A stretch of 21,328 nucleotides of DNA from contig CAADUC010000115.1 in NCBI GenBank assembly GCA_900752115.1, forward strand, positions 1 to 21,328, given 5' to 3'. Position 1 is the first letter of the stretch, and each line of letters starts with the position of its first letter. Source of the DNA: Clostridia bacterium (GTDB lineage: Bacteria; Bacillota; Clostridia; Oscillospirales; Acutalibacteraceae). The translations under genes were made by a program, and so were the position numbers. Below the pieces are notes generated by a model. That model had not been told where the DNA came from. It did not search any database and worked only from the letters and a program-made list of their open reading frames with translations. Below are positions 7,220 through 13,859 of the stretch, one piece after another.

Positions 7220-7927
7220 ATGATCCCCGTCTTGCTTGCAGCAGCTGTTCCGGTTACATTGCTCTTCCTGTTTTCTCTCTTTTTTCTGTTCAAAAACAGG
7301 AGCGCGGCGTTTCAATCCGCACGGGAACTGTTCGACCGCCTGCGGAAAAAACTCTTTTCGCGCGGCGCACGCCAGCAGAGCACCGCTTTTGTCCCCTATG
7401 TCGTTACCGAACCGGAAAAAGGAGGGACGTCTCCGGGAGGCACGCTCCTGCTGCCGATCCTGTACGTGGATCAGCTGGACCCGAGGACACTGAAAACGGT
7501 CAGGCGGTTTCAAATCCGAAGTATTCCTGAATACGGCGTAAGCATTTCCAGACCGGACTGTTCTCACGGCGATATCATTTTAATGAATTTCTGCAGAGAA
7601 GCGTTCACCGTCAGCGAGGACCATGCCCGAATCCTGAAGGACGAGGATGGCTTTTTCATTCAGGACAACGGCTCCCACAACCTGATGCATGTCAAAGGCT
7701 GCAATACCCCCGTCGCGGAGGCAGCCATTGAGGAAGGGATGATCGTTTTTCTCGGAACACAGCCGCTGCGCTTCACCTTTCCCAACCTGTTTTCCTCCGG
7801 TTCCCCCGACACGCCGGGACAAACCCGCATAAGTCCGTACGGGCCTGAGGACCCCGATACGGCCGGACCCGTCACTTACAGCCACGCGCCGCAGAGACGG
7901 CGGCGCAGGGCCGCGAACGGTGAGTAA
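7220..7927 (+). CDS. Membrane-anchored FHA-domain protein
   Basis: This 235-residue protein has one N-terminal membrane segment (residues 2-24), a basic linker, and an FHA domain at about residues 100-190. FHA domains bind phosphothreonine peptides. The core signature is present: 'GVSISRPDCSHGDIIL', 'VSEDHARI' (S132, H135) and 'DNGSHNLMHVKG', corresponding to the usual S-x-x-H and NGT...VNG motifs with the last one altered. The start is ATG 7220, with AGGAGG 9 nt upstream; an in-frame ATG at 7169 has no RBS and would add a basic leader. A weak promoter candidate (TATAAA at 7118-7123) precedes it. The C-terminus is disordered and arginine-rich. It is the first gene of the kinase/phosphatase cluster and probably recruits a phosphorylated partner to the membrane. 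Confidence 0.85.
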   Translation: MIPVLLAAAVPVTLLFLFSLFFLFKNRSAAFQSARELFDRLRKKLFSRGARQQSTAFVPYVVTEPEKGGTSPGGTLLLPILYVDQLDPRTLKTVRRFQIRSIPEYGVSISRPDCSHGDIILMNFCREAFTVSEDHARILKDEDGFFIQDNGSHNLMHVKGCNTPVAEAAIEEGMIVFLGTQPLRFTFPNLFSSGSPDTPGQTRISPYGPEDPDTAGPVTYSHAPQRRRRRAANGE

Positions 7928-7978
7928 TGCAAAGCTCCCGATACGGCCGATTTTCCCTTTTCCACACAGAAAGAAGGA

Positions 7979-8008
7979 TTGATCCAAGGACGGCAGAGGG
8001 TGTAAAAT
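7979..8008 (+). promoter_or_regulatory. Candidate promoter of the kinase/vWA genes
   Basis: TTGATC (7979-7984), an 18-bp spacer and TAAAAT (8003-8008), about 105 bp before the kinase start and inside the 185-bp gap after the FHA gene. It is a plausible match only; read-through from the FHA gene is also possible. Confidence 0.45.
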
Positions 8009-8112
8009 AATGGAAAGATCTGCGGCTTTTTCCCGAAAGCGTACCAAAGCTGCGCCTTTCGGGCCTCCGGCTGCGGGAAAGGCTGCAGGCTGATCCCGGC
8101 GGGAGGAGGTCC

Positions 8113-9564
8113 ATGCAGGACAAACGGCTGTTTCCGCGAAAGTCTTGGGGGGATTCTATGGGGATATTTGACGCTCTGGAACGCTGGAGGTTTCAGAGGG
8201 ACGCATTGCGTCTCTCTGAGCCTGTGGGACTTGTGGTGCACACCAGCTGGGTAAATTTCCGGGAGGACGATCTGCGGCGGATGAGCGCCTCTCCCTACCT
8301 GTGGCTGACCCCTGACAGCGTCCGCTATGAACTGCAATTTCTGACTGTCTCCACTGTATTCGGAGCAAAAGCGCGGCTTCTCCTGTCCATCCTGGCGGAG
8401 CAGCCGCGCTGCGCTGCGCCCGCATGGGATCTCGAGCAGCTTTACCAGGGCAGTCACATGCACCGGGAACCGCAGGATCTCTTTGACGGGACCATAGTCT
8501 TTGCCTTCGGCGATCTGAATAAGCAGGATGAATTTCTGCGCTGCGTCTCCGGTTTCGACGCGCACCACATCGTCATGCTGTCCGGATGGAGCTGCATGGG
8601 CGCCATGAGCGTATACTCCATCCGTGAGGCGGCAAACGCCTCGTTCCGCCCCTCCTGTTCTCTGGATTCCGGGCAGCCGGCGCCTCCCATCCGCGAGATT
8701 GCGTCCGTACGGGATGCCGTAACCGGAGAACGGCTGTTTTCCGGAAGCTCGCTGCAGCCCACCGATCTGGTCGGAAGCTACGGCCGGATTTTTGAAAGTC
8801 CATATTTTAAGGGGAAATACATTAAAATTTATCATCAGCAGGCTGTCTCCGGCATCCAGGGAAAAAAGCTGCGTGTTCTTCAGAGCCTTGCTCCCCACAT
8901 CCGGACCCTCCCGATCGCCACCCCGGAGCGTCTGCTTGGAACCGATCTTCCCTCCGTGCACGACGGCGCGCTCATCGGTTATATCATGCCGAAATGCGAG
9001 GGTTCCACGCTGCGCGACTATGTCCTGACAGGCTGGGAAGGGCATGATCTCGAGCTTATTCTGAAACGCCTGATCCTTCTCCTGCTGGAGCTCCACAATC
9101 TGCATATCATTGTCAACGATCTCTCCGGCAACAACATTCTGATCGACGACAGCGATCACGTCTCTATCGTGGATTGCGACAGCTTCCAGCTTCTTCATTA
9201 TCCCGGCGGAGCCGTAACGGAAATCTACCGCCACCCCGAGATCTCCTCACAGCATTTCCGCGACTCTCTGCGGGAACCGCGTCACGAATACTTTGCCTTC
9301 GCTGTTCTCGTTTTTCAGTGCCTGTTCTACGACATTCCGCTGCGGCAGCGGCAGGATACGGCGGAGGATATCGAGCTGAACTGGACCAACGCCTCCTTCC
9401 CTCTCGACGTCATAACCGGCCCGGAGCAAGCCAAAAAGGCAAACCCGGATATTCTTCGCCTTTGGGAACAGCAGCCCGAAGCCATTCGCCGGATTTTTTC
9501 GGACGAATTTCTGTTCCGGGGCGATCACAGCCTGGGAGCGTGGATCCGTGCGCTGGAGCTGTAA
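8113..9564 (+). CDS. Atypical Ser/Thr kinase of the TerY-P type with unknown N-terminal domain
   Basis: The kinase domain occupies about residues 215-483 of this 483-residue protein. Visible elements are a glycine loop 'VGSYGRIF', the ATP-binding lysine K238 in 'YIKIYHQ', 'LIVND'-like catalytic loop V-N-D336 with N341 ('VNDLSGNNIL', in place of HRD), and D354-C-D356 ('VDCDSFQL', in place of DFG). The G(D/N)-x-N-x-NIL and IDCDSFQ pattern is that of the kinases paired with TerY-like vWA proteins and PP2Cs. All acidic residues and the Lys/Asn needed for catalysis are kept, so I expect activity. Residues 30-205 are globular but unrecognised. Start ATG 8113 follows GGGAGGAGG closely; ATG 8158 is an alternative. 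The vWA gene starts 25 bp after its stop. Confidence 0.85.
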   Translation: MQDKRLFPRKSWGDSMGIFDALERWRFQRDALRLSEPVGLVVHTSWVNFREDDLRRMSASPYLWLTPDSVRYELQFLTVSTVFGAKARLLLSILAEQPRCAAPAWDLEQLYQGSHMHREPQDLFDGTIVFAFGDLNKQDEFLRCVSGFDAHHIVMLSGWSCMGAMSVYSIREAANASFRPSCSLDSGQPAPPIREIASVRDAVTGERLFSGSSLQPTDLVGSYGRIFESPYFKGKYIKIYHQQAVSGIQGKKLRVLQSLAPHIRTLPIATPERLLGTDLPSVHDGALIGYIMPKCEGSTLRDYVLTGWEGHDLELILKRLILLLLELHNLHIIVNDLSGNNILIDDSDHVSIVDCDSFQLLHYPGGAVTEIYRHPEISSQHFRDSLREPRHEYFAFAVLVFQCLFYDIPLRQRQDTAEDIELNWTNASFPLDVITGPEQAKKANPDILRLWEQQPEAIRRIFSDEFLFRGDHSLGAWIRALEL

Positions 9565-9589
9565 TATCGGGAAAGAAAGGAACATTACC

Positions 9590-10312
9590 ATGAAAGTTGT
9601 TGTACAGCCCAGAGAGGCCGGCCCCAGAATTCACCTGCCGGTTTCCATTGTCATTGACAAAAGCGAATCTACGGGAGATATCCGCGATCTGCTCAACCGG
9701 GGAGCACAAAGCCTGATTCAAAGTATGAAGAAAGAGCTGACCTTCCGCGGCATCGTGGATCTTCTCGTCATTCATTTCAGCAGCGAAAGCGAGGTTATCA
9801 TGGATTTCCAGCCTCTCGAGCAGATCTCGGAGCATGCCCTGGACATCCATTCCAGCAGAGGACATACAGACACAGGAAAAGCTCTTCTCACCGCGCTCGA
9901 TGCTCTGGACAGAAAAAAGATGGAGTGGAAGCGCAGCGGGGAAAAATACTTCCAGCCTCTGCTCTTCCTGCTGACAGACGGTTACCCTGACGCAGGCAGC
10001 GGCGCTCCCGAAGAGGTGGTGCGCAGCGTCGAGGAAGCATACCGGCAGGCTGCTCACGAAATCCGTACACGCGAACGCGCGGAAAAGATTGTCTTTATTG
10101 CGGCCGGTATTCAGCTCAAATACGGATGTCAGGCCAATATGGATATGCTTCGTGAGCTGAGCGGTTATCCCGAACGGATTCTGCAAATCTCGGATTTTGA
10201 TGAAAACGCGAACAGCATCCAGCAATTCTATCATCTCATCCATGAATCAACCAAAGCCATGTATACAGGAACCCCCGTGGAGGATGTTATCGGGCAGGTT
10301 TGGAATATCTGA
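9590..10312 (+). CDS. TerY-like von Willebrand factor A domain protein
   Basis: Almost the whole 240-residue protein is one vWA domain. The metal-ion-dependent adhesion site is complete: D23-x-S25-x-S27 ('IDKSES'), a threonine in 'GHTDTGKAL' (T93 or T95), and D130 in 'LLTDGYPDAG'. The opening 'RIHLPVSIVIDKSES' and 'PLLFLLTDGYP' are in the style of TerY, the stand-alone cytoplasmic vWA protein of tellurite-resistance and stress loci, rather than of a surface adhesin: there is no signal peptide or anchor. The start is ATG 9590, 9 nt after AAAGG; the longer reading from 9548 overlaps the kinase gene and lacks an RBS. With the adjacent kinase and downstream PP2C it completes a TerY-P triad, where vWA proteins are thought to act as metal-dependent scaffolds. 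Confidence 0.88.
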   Translation: MKVVVQPREAGPRIHLPVSIVIDKSESTGDIRDLLNRGAQSLIQSMKKELTFRGIVDLLVIHFSSESEVIMDFQPLEQISEHALDIHSSRGHTDTGKALLTALDALDRKKMEWKRSGEKYFQPLLFLLTDGYPDAGSGAPEEVVRSVEEAYRQAAHEIRTRERAEKIVFIAAGIQLKYGCQANMDMLRELSGYPERILQISDFDENANSIQQFYHLIHESTKAMYTGTPVEDVIGQVWNI

Positions 10313-10384
10313 GCACACCGTTTTTTCATACCGGACGAGGGACAGCACAGTAATCTGCAAAACCTTCCGCCTCTACCATGATAT

Positions 10385-10687
10385 AATAGCCGCAGAAAAT
10401 CCGAACGCGGGCTGCTTGGTGTCCGAAACCGCACAGCCGGGCGACCGGAGGGAGCGTGCGCGAATTGCCCGCCGCAAGCGCGGTACAATAGCCGCAGAAA
10501 ACCCGAACGCGGGCCGCCTCGTTTCCGGAACCGCACAGCCGGGCGACCGGAGGGAGCGGGCGCGAATTGCCTGCCGCGGCGCGGTACAATAGCCGCAGAA
10601 AATCCGAACGCGGGCTGCCTCGTTTCCGGAACCGCACAGCCGGGCGACCGGAGGGAGCGGGCGCGAATTGCCTGCCGCAGGCGCAAT
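10385..10687. repeat. Three tandem copies of a 101-102-bp GC-rich repeat
   Basis: Near-identical units begin at 10385, 10487 and 10588, each opening with AATAGCCGCAGAAAA. Shared blocks include 'CCGCACAGCCGGGCGACC', 'GGAGGGAGCG' and 'GCGCGAATTGCC', and each unit ends in a small GCCTG/CAGGC-type hairpin. Copies 2 and 3 are closer to each other than to copy 1. Unit lengths of 102 and 101 are not constant multiples of three, and the readings across it are low-complexity, so it is not coding. It fills most of the 467-bp gap between the vWA and PP2C genes; outside it I see only the PP2C RBS region. Confidence 0.9.
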
Positions 10688-10779
10688 GATAGAAAAGCAA
10701 CGGTTCATTTTCTCCGTTCTTCTTACCGGCCGCAGCACGGGCCGCAGGAAAGCGGACAAAAGAAAGGCGGAAATTTCAG

Positions 10780-11559
10780 GTGAAAAAATGGATGCTGACC
10801 TATTCCGCGGCATCGGAAAAAGGGTCAAGAGACACCAATCAGGATAATCTGCGAGTCGGAGCAGCGCACTCGTACTTTGATATGGAATCGCCCGTTTGGG
10901 TGGAAGGATGCGTGGAAGCGCAGTCGCCCGAGGTGTTCTGCGTCTGCGACGGAATCGGCGGAGAAGCGCTGGGAGATGTAGCGGCCATGACGGCGCTTGA
11001 CGCCCTGCATCAAACGCTCTCCTCCCCATCCCCCGGTGAGAAGCCTTCGCTGACAGAACTGGTTCTCCGTGCGATTGAGCACGCGCAATCCAGGGTTTTT
11101 GGGCTGTATCGCGCCTTCCACAGAAACGGAGGCTGCACGCTGTCGCTTGTTGCCGTCCATCAGACTTCCTACGTCGCCGTCAATATCGGGGACAGTCCGA
11201 TCTTTTTGGCAAAAAAAGGCGGTTCGGAACTTGAGGAGCTAAGCTGCCGGCATACGCTCGGCTGGAAAAAACGAGACATGGGGCTTCCCACACAGCTGGG
11301 AGACGAATGCTGCCTGATGCGTTATATCGGAAAGCCGGGACACACTGCGGTCCAGATGGCACATGTCGCCGAGGGAACGCTTGAACCGGAGGACTGCCTT
11401 CTGCTGTGCACTGACGGCGTTACCGACGCATTTCCGGCAGAGCGCCTCCGGGCAGCGGCCGACAGCCCGGAGGCACTGCAGGCTCTCGTCAAGCAGGCCG
11501 CAGAACAGGAGCATTCCGACAATTGTACGGCCATCTGCCTGAAGGCGGCGGCCATCTAA
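10780..11559 (+). CDS. PP2C-family Ser/Thr protein phosphatase
   Basis: This is a complete, canonical PPM/PP2C phosphatase of 259 residues that removes phosphate from Ser/Thr using two metal ions. Motifs in order: 'SRDTNQDN' with D22, 'FCVCDGIGGEALGD' with D57-G58, 'GCTLSLVAV', 'VNIGDSP' with D138, 'LLLCTDGVTDAF' with D212, and 'HSDNCTAI' with D247-N248. No membrane segment or extra domain is present, so it is cytosolic. The start is GTG 10780, 9 nt after AAAGGCGG. It follows the repeat region and precedes the helical-module gene by 28 bp, forming a likely operon with the downstream genes. It probably reverses the action of one or both kinases of the cluster. Confidence 0.95.
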   Translation: MKKWMLTYSAASEKGSRDTNQDNLRVGAAHSYFDMESPVWVEGCVEAQSPEVFCVCDGIGGEALGDVAAMTALDALHQTLSSPSPGEKPSLTELVLRAIEHAQSRVFGLYRAFHRNGGCTLSLVAVHQTSYVAVNIGDSPIFLAKKGGSELEELSCRHTLGWKKRDMGLPTQLGDECCLMRYIGKPGHTAVQMAHVAEGTLEPEDCLLLCTDGVTDAFPAERLRAAADSPEALQALVKQAAEQEHSDNCTAICLKAAAI

Positions 11560-11587
11560 GCAAAGCCGAAAGAAAGAGGGGTTGGCA

Positions 11588-12781
11588 GTGAAAAGCCAGA
11601 TTTACGGATTCAAAATCGGACAATGCGAAAATCAGGAAGAATACGAAGCTCTGGTCAAGGAAAACGAGGCGCTCTACGCCGGTTGGAGAGAACACGTACT
11701 GCCCATGCTGCGGGCCAACGATCTCAACGCCAGAAAAATTGCGGCCGGCTGCGGTATCTCACAGAGCAGCGCGGCGCTCTTCTCGCGTAAAATTCCCGCG
11801 AAGAGAGAAACCGTGATCATGATGGCGATGATGATGCACCTGAGCGTTGCGGAAACCAACGAGCTTCTGACCCGCTGGGCCAGGTTTCAGAGGCTGTACG
11901 CCAAGCATCCCTGTGACGCGATCTGGATCTATCTGCTGCAGAAAGGCGGCAGCGACGAGCCTGCTGATCTTTTTGATGAATACTACGCCGTGTTTCAGGA
12001 GATCCAGAGGCAATATCTCGCTTCCACTCCCCCTTCCTCCCATCGCTTTGCCACACGGATCGCTTTCGACGCAATCACCTGCAGCGCCGGAGAACATGCA
12101 ACGGGAGAAAACGGCGAAAAAACAAGCGCACAGCAGGACGCCTCCTTCCGTGCGCTGATGGAAAAGCTGATGCCCTCATTTGAGGACGCTTACCAGGGGT
12201 TGCTGCGCTACCTCAAGGAGTTCTTTGTGGACATCGAGGATGTGGAGGATAATCAGGTCGGACTCAACGGCGCGGTGGAAAAACACCCCAAAAAGCGTCT
12301 CACGCCCAACATTCTTTTTTCCGATAAGCCGGGGGTTCTGGACCGCTATTACCGGAAAATGCGTGATCTGGAAAACGAGCACACGCTCCCGAGCCGTCTG
12401 TTTCTCATCGCTCTCGGTATCCATCTGTCCATGAACACCGATCAGCTCAACACCATGCTGGAACTGGCCGGAATGGGACCGCTCTGCCCCAAGGACAGAC
12501 TGGAAGGAACCATCGTCTTTTATCTGGAAGAGCTGTACTGCCAGTTCCCCACCTTTTTTCATCCGGATTCACTTGAAGTGGATCCGGTGGACTTCGAGCT
12601 GCAGGTCTATTCCTCCACGGACGCCGGCAGCGCATACGTCTCTCCTCCGGAAATCCTGCTTGACTTTGACGACATTCCCACGGAACGCTTGAGCGACTAC
12701 ATCAAACGCCGGATTGAGGAAACAAACATTTTTGAAGCCGACGACGAAAAGGCCGTGAAGACTTTCCTGGAAATGCTGTAA
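11588..12781 (+). CDS. Unrecognised protein with two related HTH-like helical modules
   Basis: No named family is recognised for this 397-residue soluble protein. Residues about 40-118 contain a Cro/XRE-like stretch ('ARKIAAGCGISQSSAALFSRK') followed by 'KRETVIMMAMMMHLSVAETNE'-type helices ending in 'CDAIWIYLLQKG'. Residues about 266-316 repeat the same pattern: 'PSRLFLIALGIHLSMNTDQ', then 'NTMLELAGMGPL', then 'DRLEGTIVFYLEEL'. This Arg...Leu-rich...NELL...AG...L...D..I.Y.L arrangement is one I associate with helix-rich modules next to HTH domains in Firmicute regulators. The start is GTG 11588, 6 nt after GAGGGG; TTG 11582 abuts the RBS and is rejected. It lies between the two PP2C genes with gaps of 28 and 27 bp. 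A DNA-binding output or a kinase substrate/adaptor would both fit. Confidence 0.7.
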   Translation: MKSQIYGFKIGQCENQEEYEALVKENEALYAGWREHVLPMLRANDLNARKIAAGCGISQSSAALFSRKIPAKRETVIMMAMMMHLSVAETNELLTRWARFQRLYAKHPCDAIWIYLLQKGGSDEPADLFDEYYAVFQEIQRQYLASTPPSSHRFATRIAFDAITCSAGEHATGENGEKTSAQQDASFRALMEKLMPSFEDAYQGLLRYLKEFFVDIEDVEDNQVGLNGAVEKHPKKRLTPNILFSDKPGVLDRYYRKMRDLENEHTLPSRLFLIALGIHLSMNTDQLNTMLELAGMGPLCPKDRLEGTIVFYLEELYCQFPTFFHPDSLEVDPVDFELQVYSSTDAGSAYVSPPEILLDFDDIPTERLSDYIKRRIEETNIFEADDEKAVKTFLEML

Positions 12782-12794
12782 ACCCGCCGGTCCT

Positions 12795-12802
12795 GGAGGT
12801 GA
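12795..12802 (+). promoter_or_regulatory. Perfect Shine-Dalgarno sequence that decides a CTG start
   Basis: GGAGGTGA is an exact 8-base match to the anti-Shine-Dalgarno sequence. The only in-frame initiator-like codon at usable distance is CTG 12809-12811, 6 nt downstream. The GTG at 12799-12801 lies inside the motif and in another frame. Confidence 0.7.
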
Positions 12803-12808
12803 AAAAAA

Positions 12809-13630
12809 CTGACTGTACTTGGATATCTCGGCACGGGAATCGCGCACGAACGACTCGGACTTCCGTGCCAGGACGCAATTGGGAGCCGGTGCTGCGAAAA
12901 CGGCAGCATGGTGCTCGCCCTGTCCGACGGGGCAAGCTCCGCCCGGTACGCACAACAGGCCGCCCGCGCCTGCGTCGCCGCCGTACTCTCTCTGTTTGAC
13001 TCCGTCCCCCTGCCCGCTTTTTTGGCATTGGAAGCGACGGAACAGAAACGTCGGATTCTCTCCGCCTGCCGCGAAGCCCTCACACAGCTTCCCGGCTACA
13101 CGGAAACCGATGATTTTTCCGACTACGCCTCCACCCTGCTTTTCTGCGTGCGCGACGCGGAAAACCTGCTGATCGGGCACATCGGGGACGGCATGGCCTT
13201 TGCTGCGGACGGTGAGGGCGAAAATCTGTTTACCTCGGAGCCGGAAAACGCGGAGGAATTGTCAAACAGAACGTTCTTTGTCACGTCCTCCGACAGCCTT
13301 GCACACCTGCGGCTCAATGTCATAGATCTGCATCAGTCAACCGCCCCCTGCGTTCTGCTGGTGAGCGACGGCCCGTATGCCATGCTGCAGGGCAGAAGCG
13401 GCGGTTTCCCGCAAAAAACGGCACAGGAGCTTCTCTCCTATGTGCGGGACGGAGGCGTCTCCACCAATGAGCAGCTTGCCGACGTTCTGCGCCAAATGGC
13501 GGAGCTGCCGTGCGAACGGCTCGACGATTGGGCCGTCCTGATTTTGAGCAGCGCGGATGCCGCGCAGGAGGAACTTCCGCAGGCCGTTTCCATGCTGGCC
13601 GAAGAGGAAGAAAAGTATGCGGAGAACTAG
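12809..13630 (+). CDS. Second, divergent PP2C-like phosphatase (probable CTG start)
   Basis: Read from CTG 12809, the 273-residue product begins with 'TVLGYLGTGIAHERLGLPCQ' followed by D22, the typical PP2C opening that supplies a metal ligand. Later motifs are 'ALSDGASSARYA' (D40-G41), 'IGHIGDGMAF' (D127), 'LLVSDGPYAML' (D187) and 'LDDWAVLIL' (D239-D240, with Trp where most PP2Cs have Asn). There is no ATG, GTG or TTG in frame between the TGA at 12800 and ATG 12908; starting at 12908 would delete 33 residues with the conserved Gln-Asp. A one-base change in the A7 run at 12802-12808 is the alternative. The protein diverges more than the first PP2C and may be specialised or act as a regulatory pseudophosphatase, though the Asp ligands remain. 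Confidence 0.82.
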   Translation: MTVLGYLGTGIAHERLGLPCQDAIGSRCCENGSMVLALSDGASSARYAQQAARACVAAVLSLFDSVPLPAFLALEATEQKRRILSACREALTQLPGYTETDDFSDYASTLLFCVRDAENLLIGHIGDGMAFAADGEGENLFTSEPENAEELSNRTFFVTSSDSLAHLRLNVIDLHQSTAPCVLLVSDGPYAMLQGRSGGFPQKTAQELLSYVRDGGVSTNEQLADVLRQMAELPCERLDDWAVLILSSADAAQEELPQAVSMLAEEEEKYAEN

Positions 13631-13641
13631 GGTCTGCGTGC

Positions 13642-13820
13642 GAAGCCGAAACTGGATGCGAAAAGCCGCGGCCGCATACTGAAATCCGAGACTGCATACA
13701 AAAAACCGAAGCTGCTTGCCGGAAACAGGATTGCATGCGTAAATCCGGAGTTACATACCGGAAACCGGGACTGCATACGGAAAGCCAAAGCCGCATACCG
13801 GAATCTGGGGCTTACCATTC
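13642..13820. repeat. About nine imperfect copies of a 20-bp tandem repeat
   Basis: Between the second PP2C and the second kinase the sequence cycles every 19-21 bases around a unit like GGAAACCGGGACTGCATACC. Clear copies start near 13681, 13721, 13761 and 13781. The period is not a multiple of three, so the open readings across it on both strands are by-products. Copies differ at several positions, indicating an old array. It occupies nearly all of the 229-bp gap; the kinase RBS GAGAGGGG (13845-13852) follows it. Confidence 0.85.
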
Positions 13821-13859
13821 AGAAGCACCGGGAAAAGAACCGCAGAGAGGGGAACAAAC

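Noticed and set aside
7876..9234. Minus-strand reading frame of 452 codons
   Set aside because: It is antisense to the atypical kinase, has no recognisable motifs, and contradicts the clear kinase signatures on the plus strand.
10385..10687. CRISPR-like array
   Set aside because: The repeated units are contiguous copies of about 101 bp with no short repeat/variable spacer alternation and no cas genes nearby.
12799..12801. GTG start for the second PP2C
   Set aside because: It lies inside the Shine-Dalgarno sequence and in a different frame from the PP2C homology.
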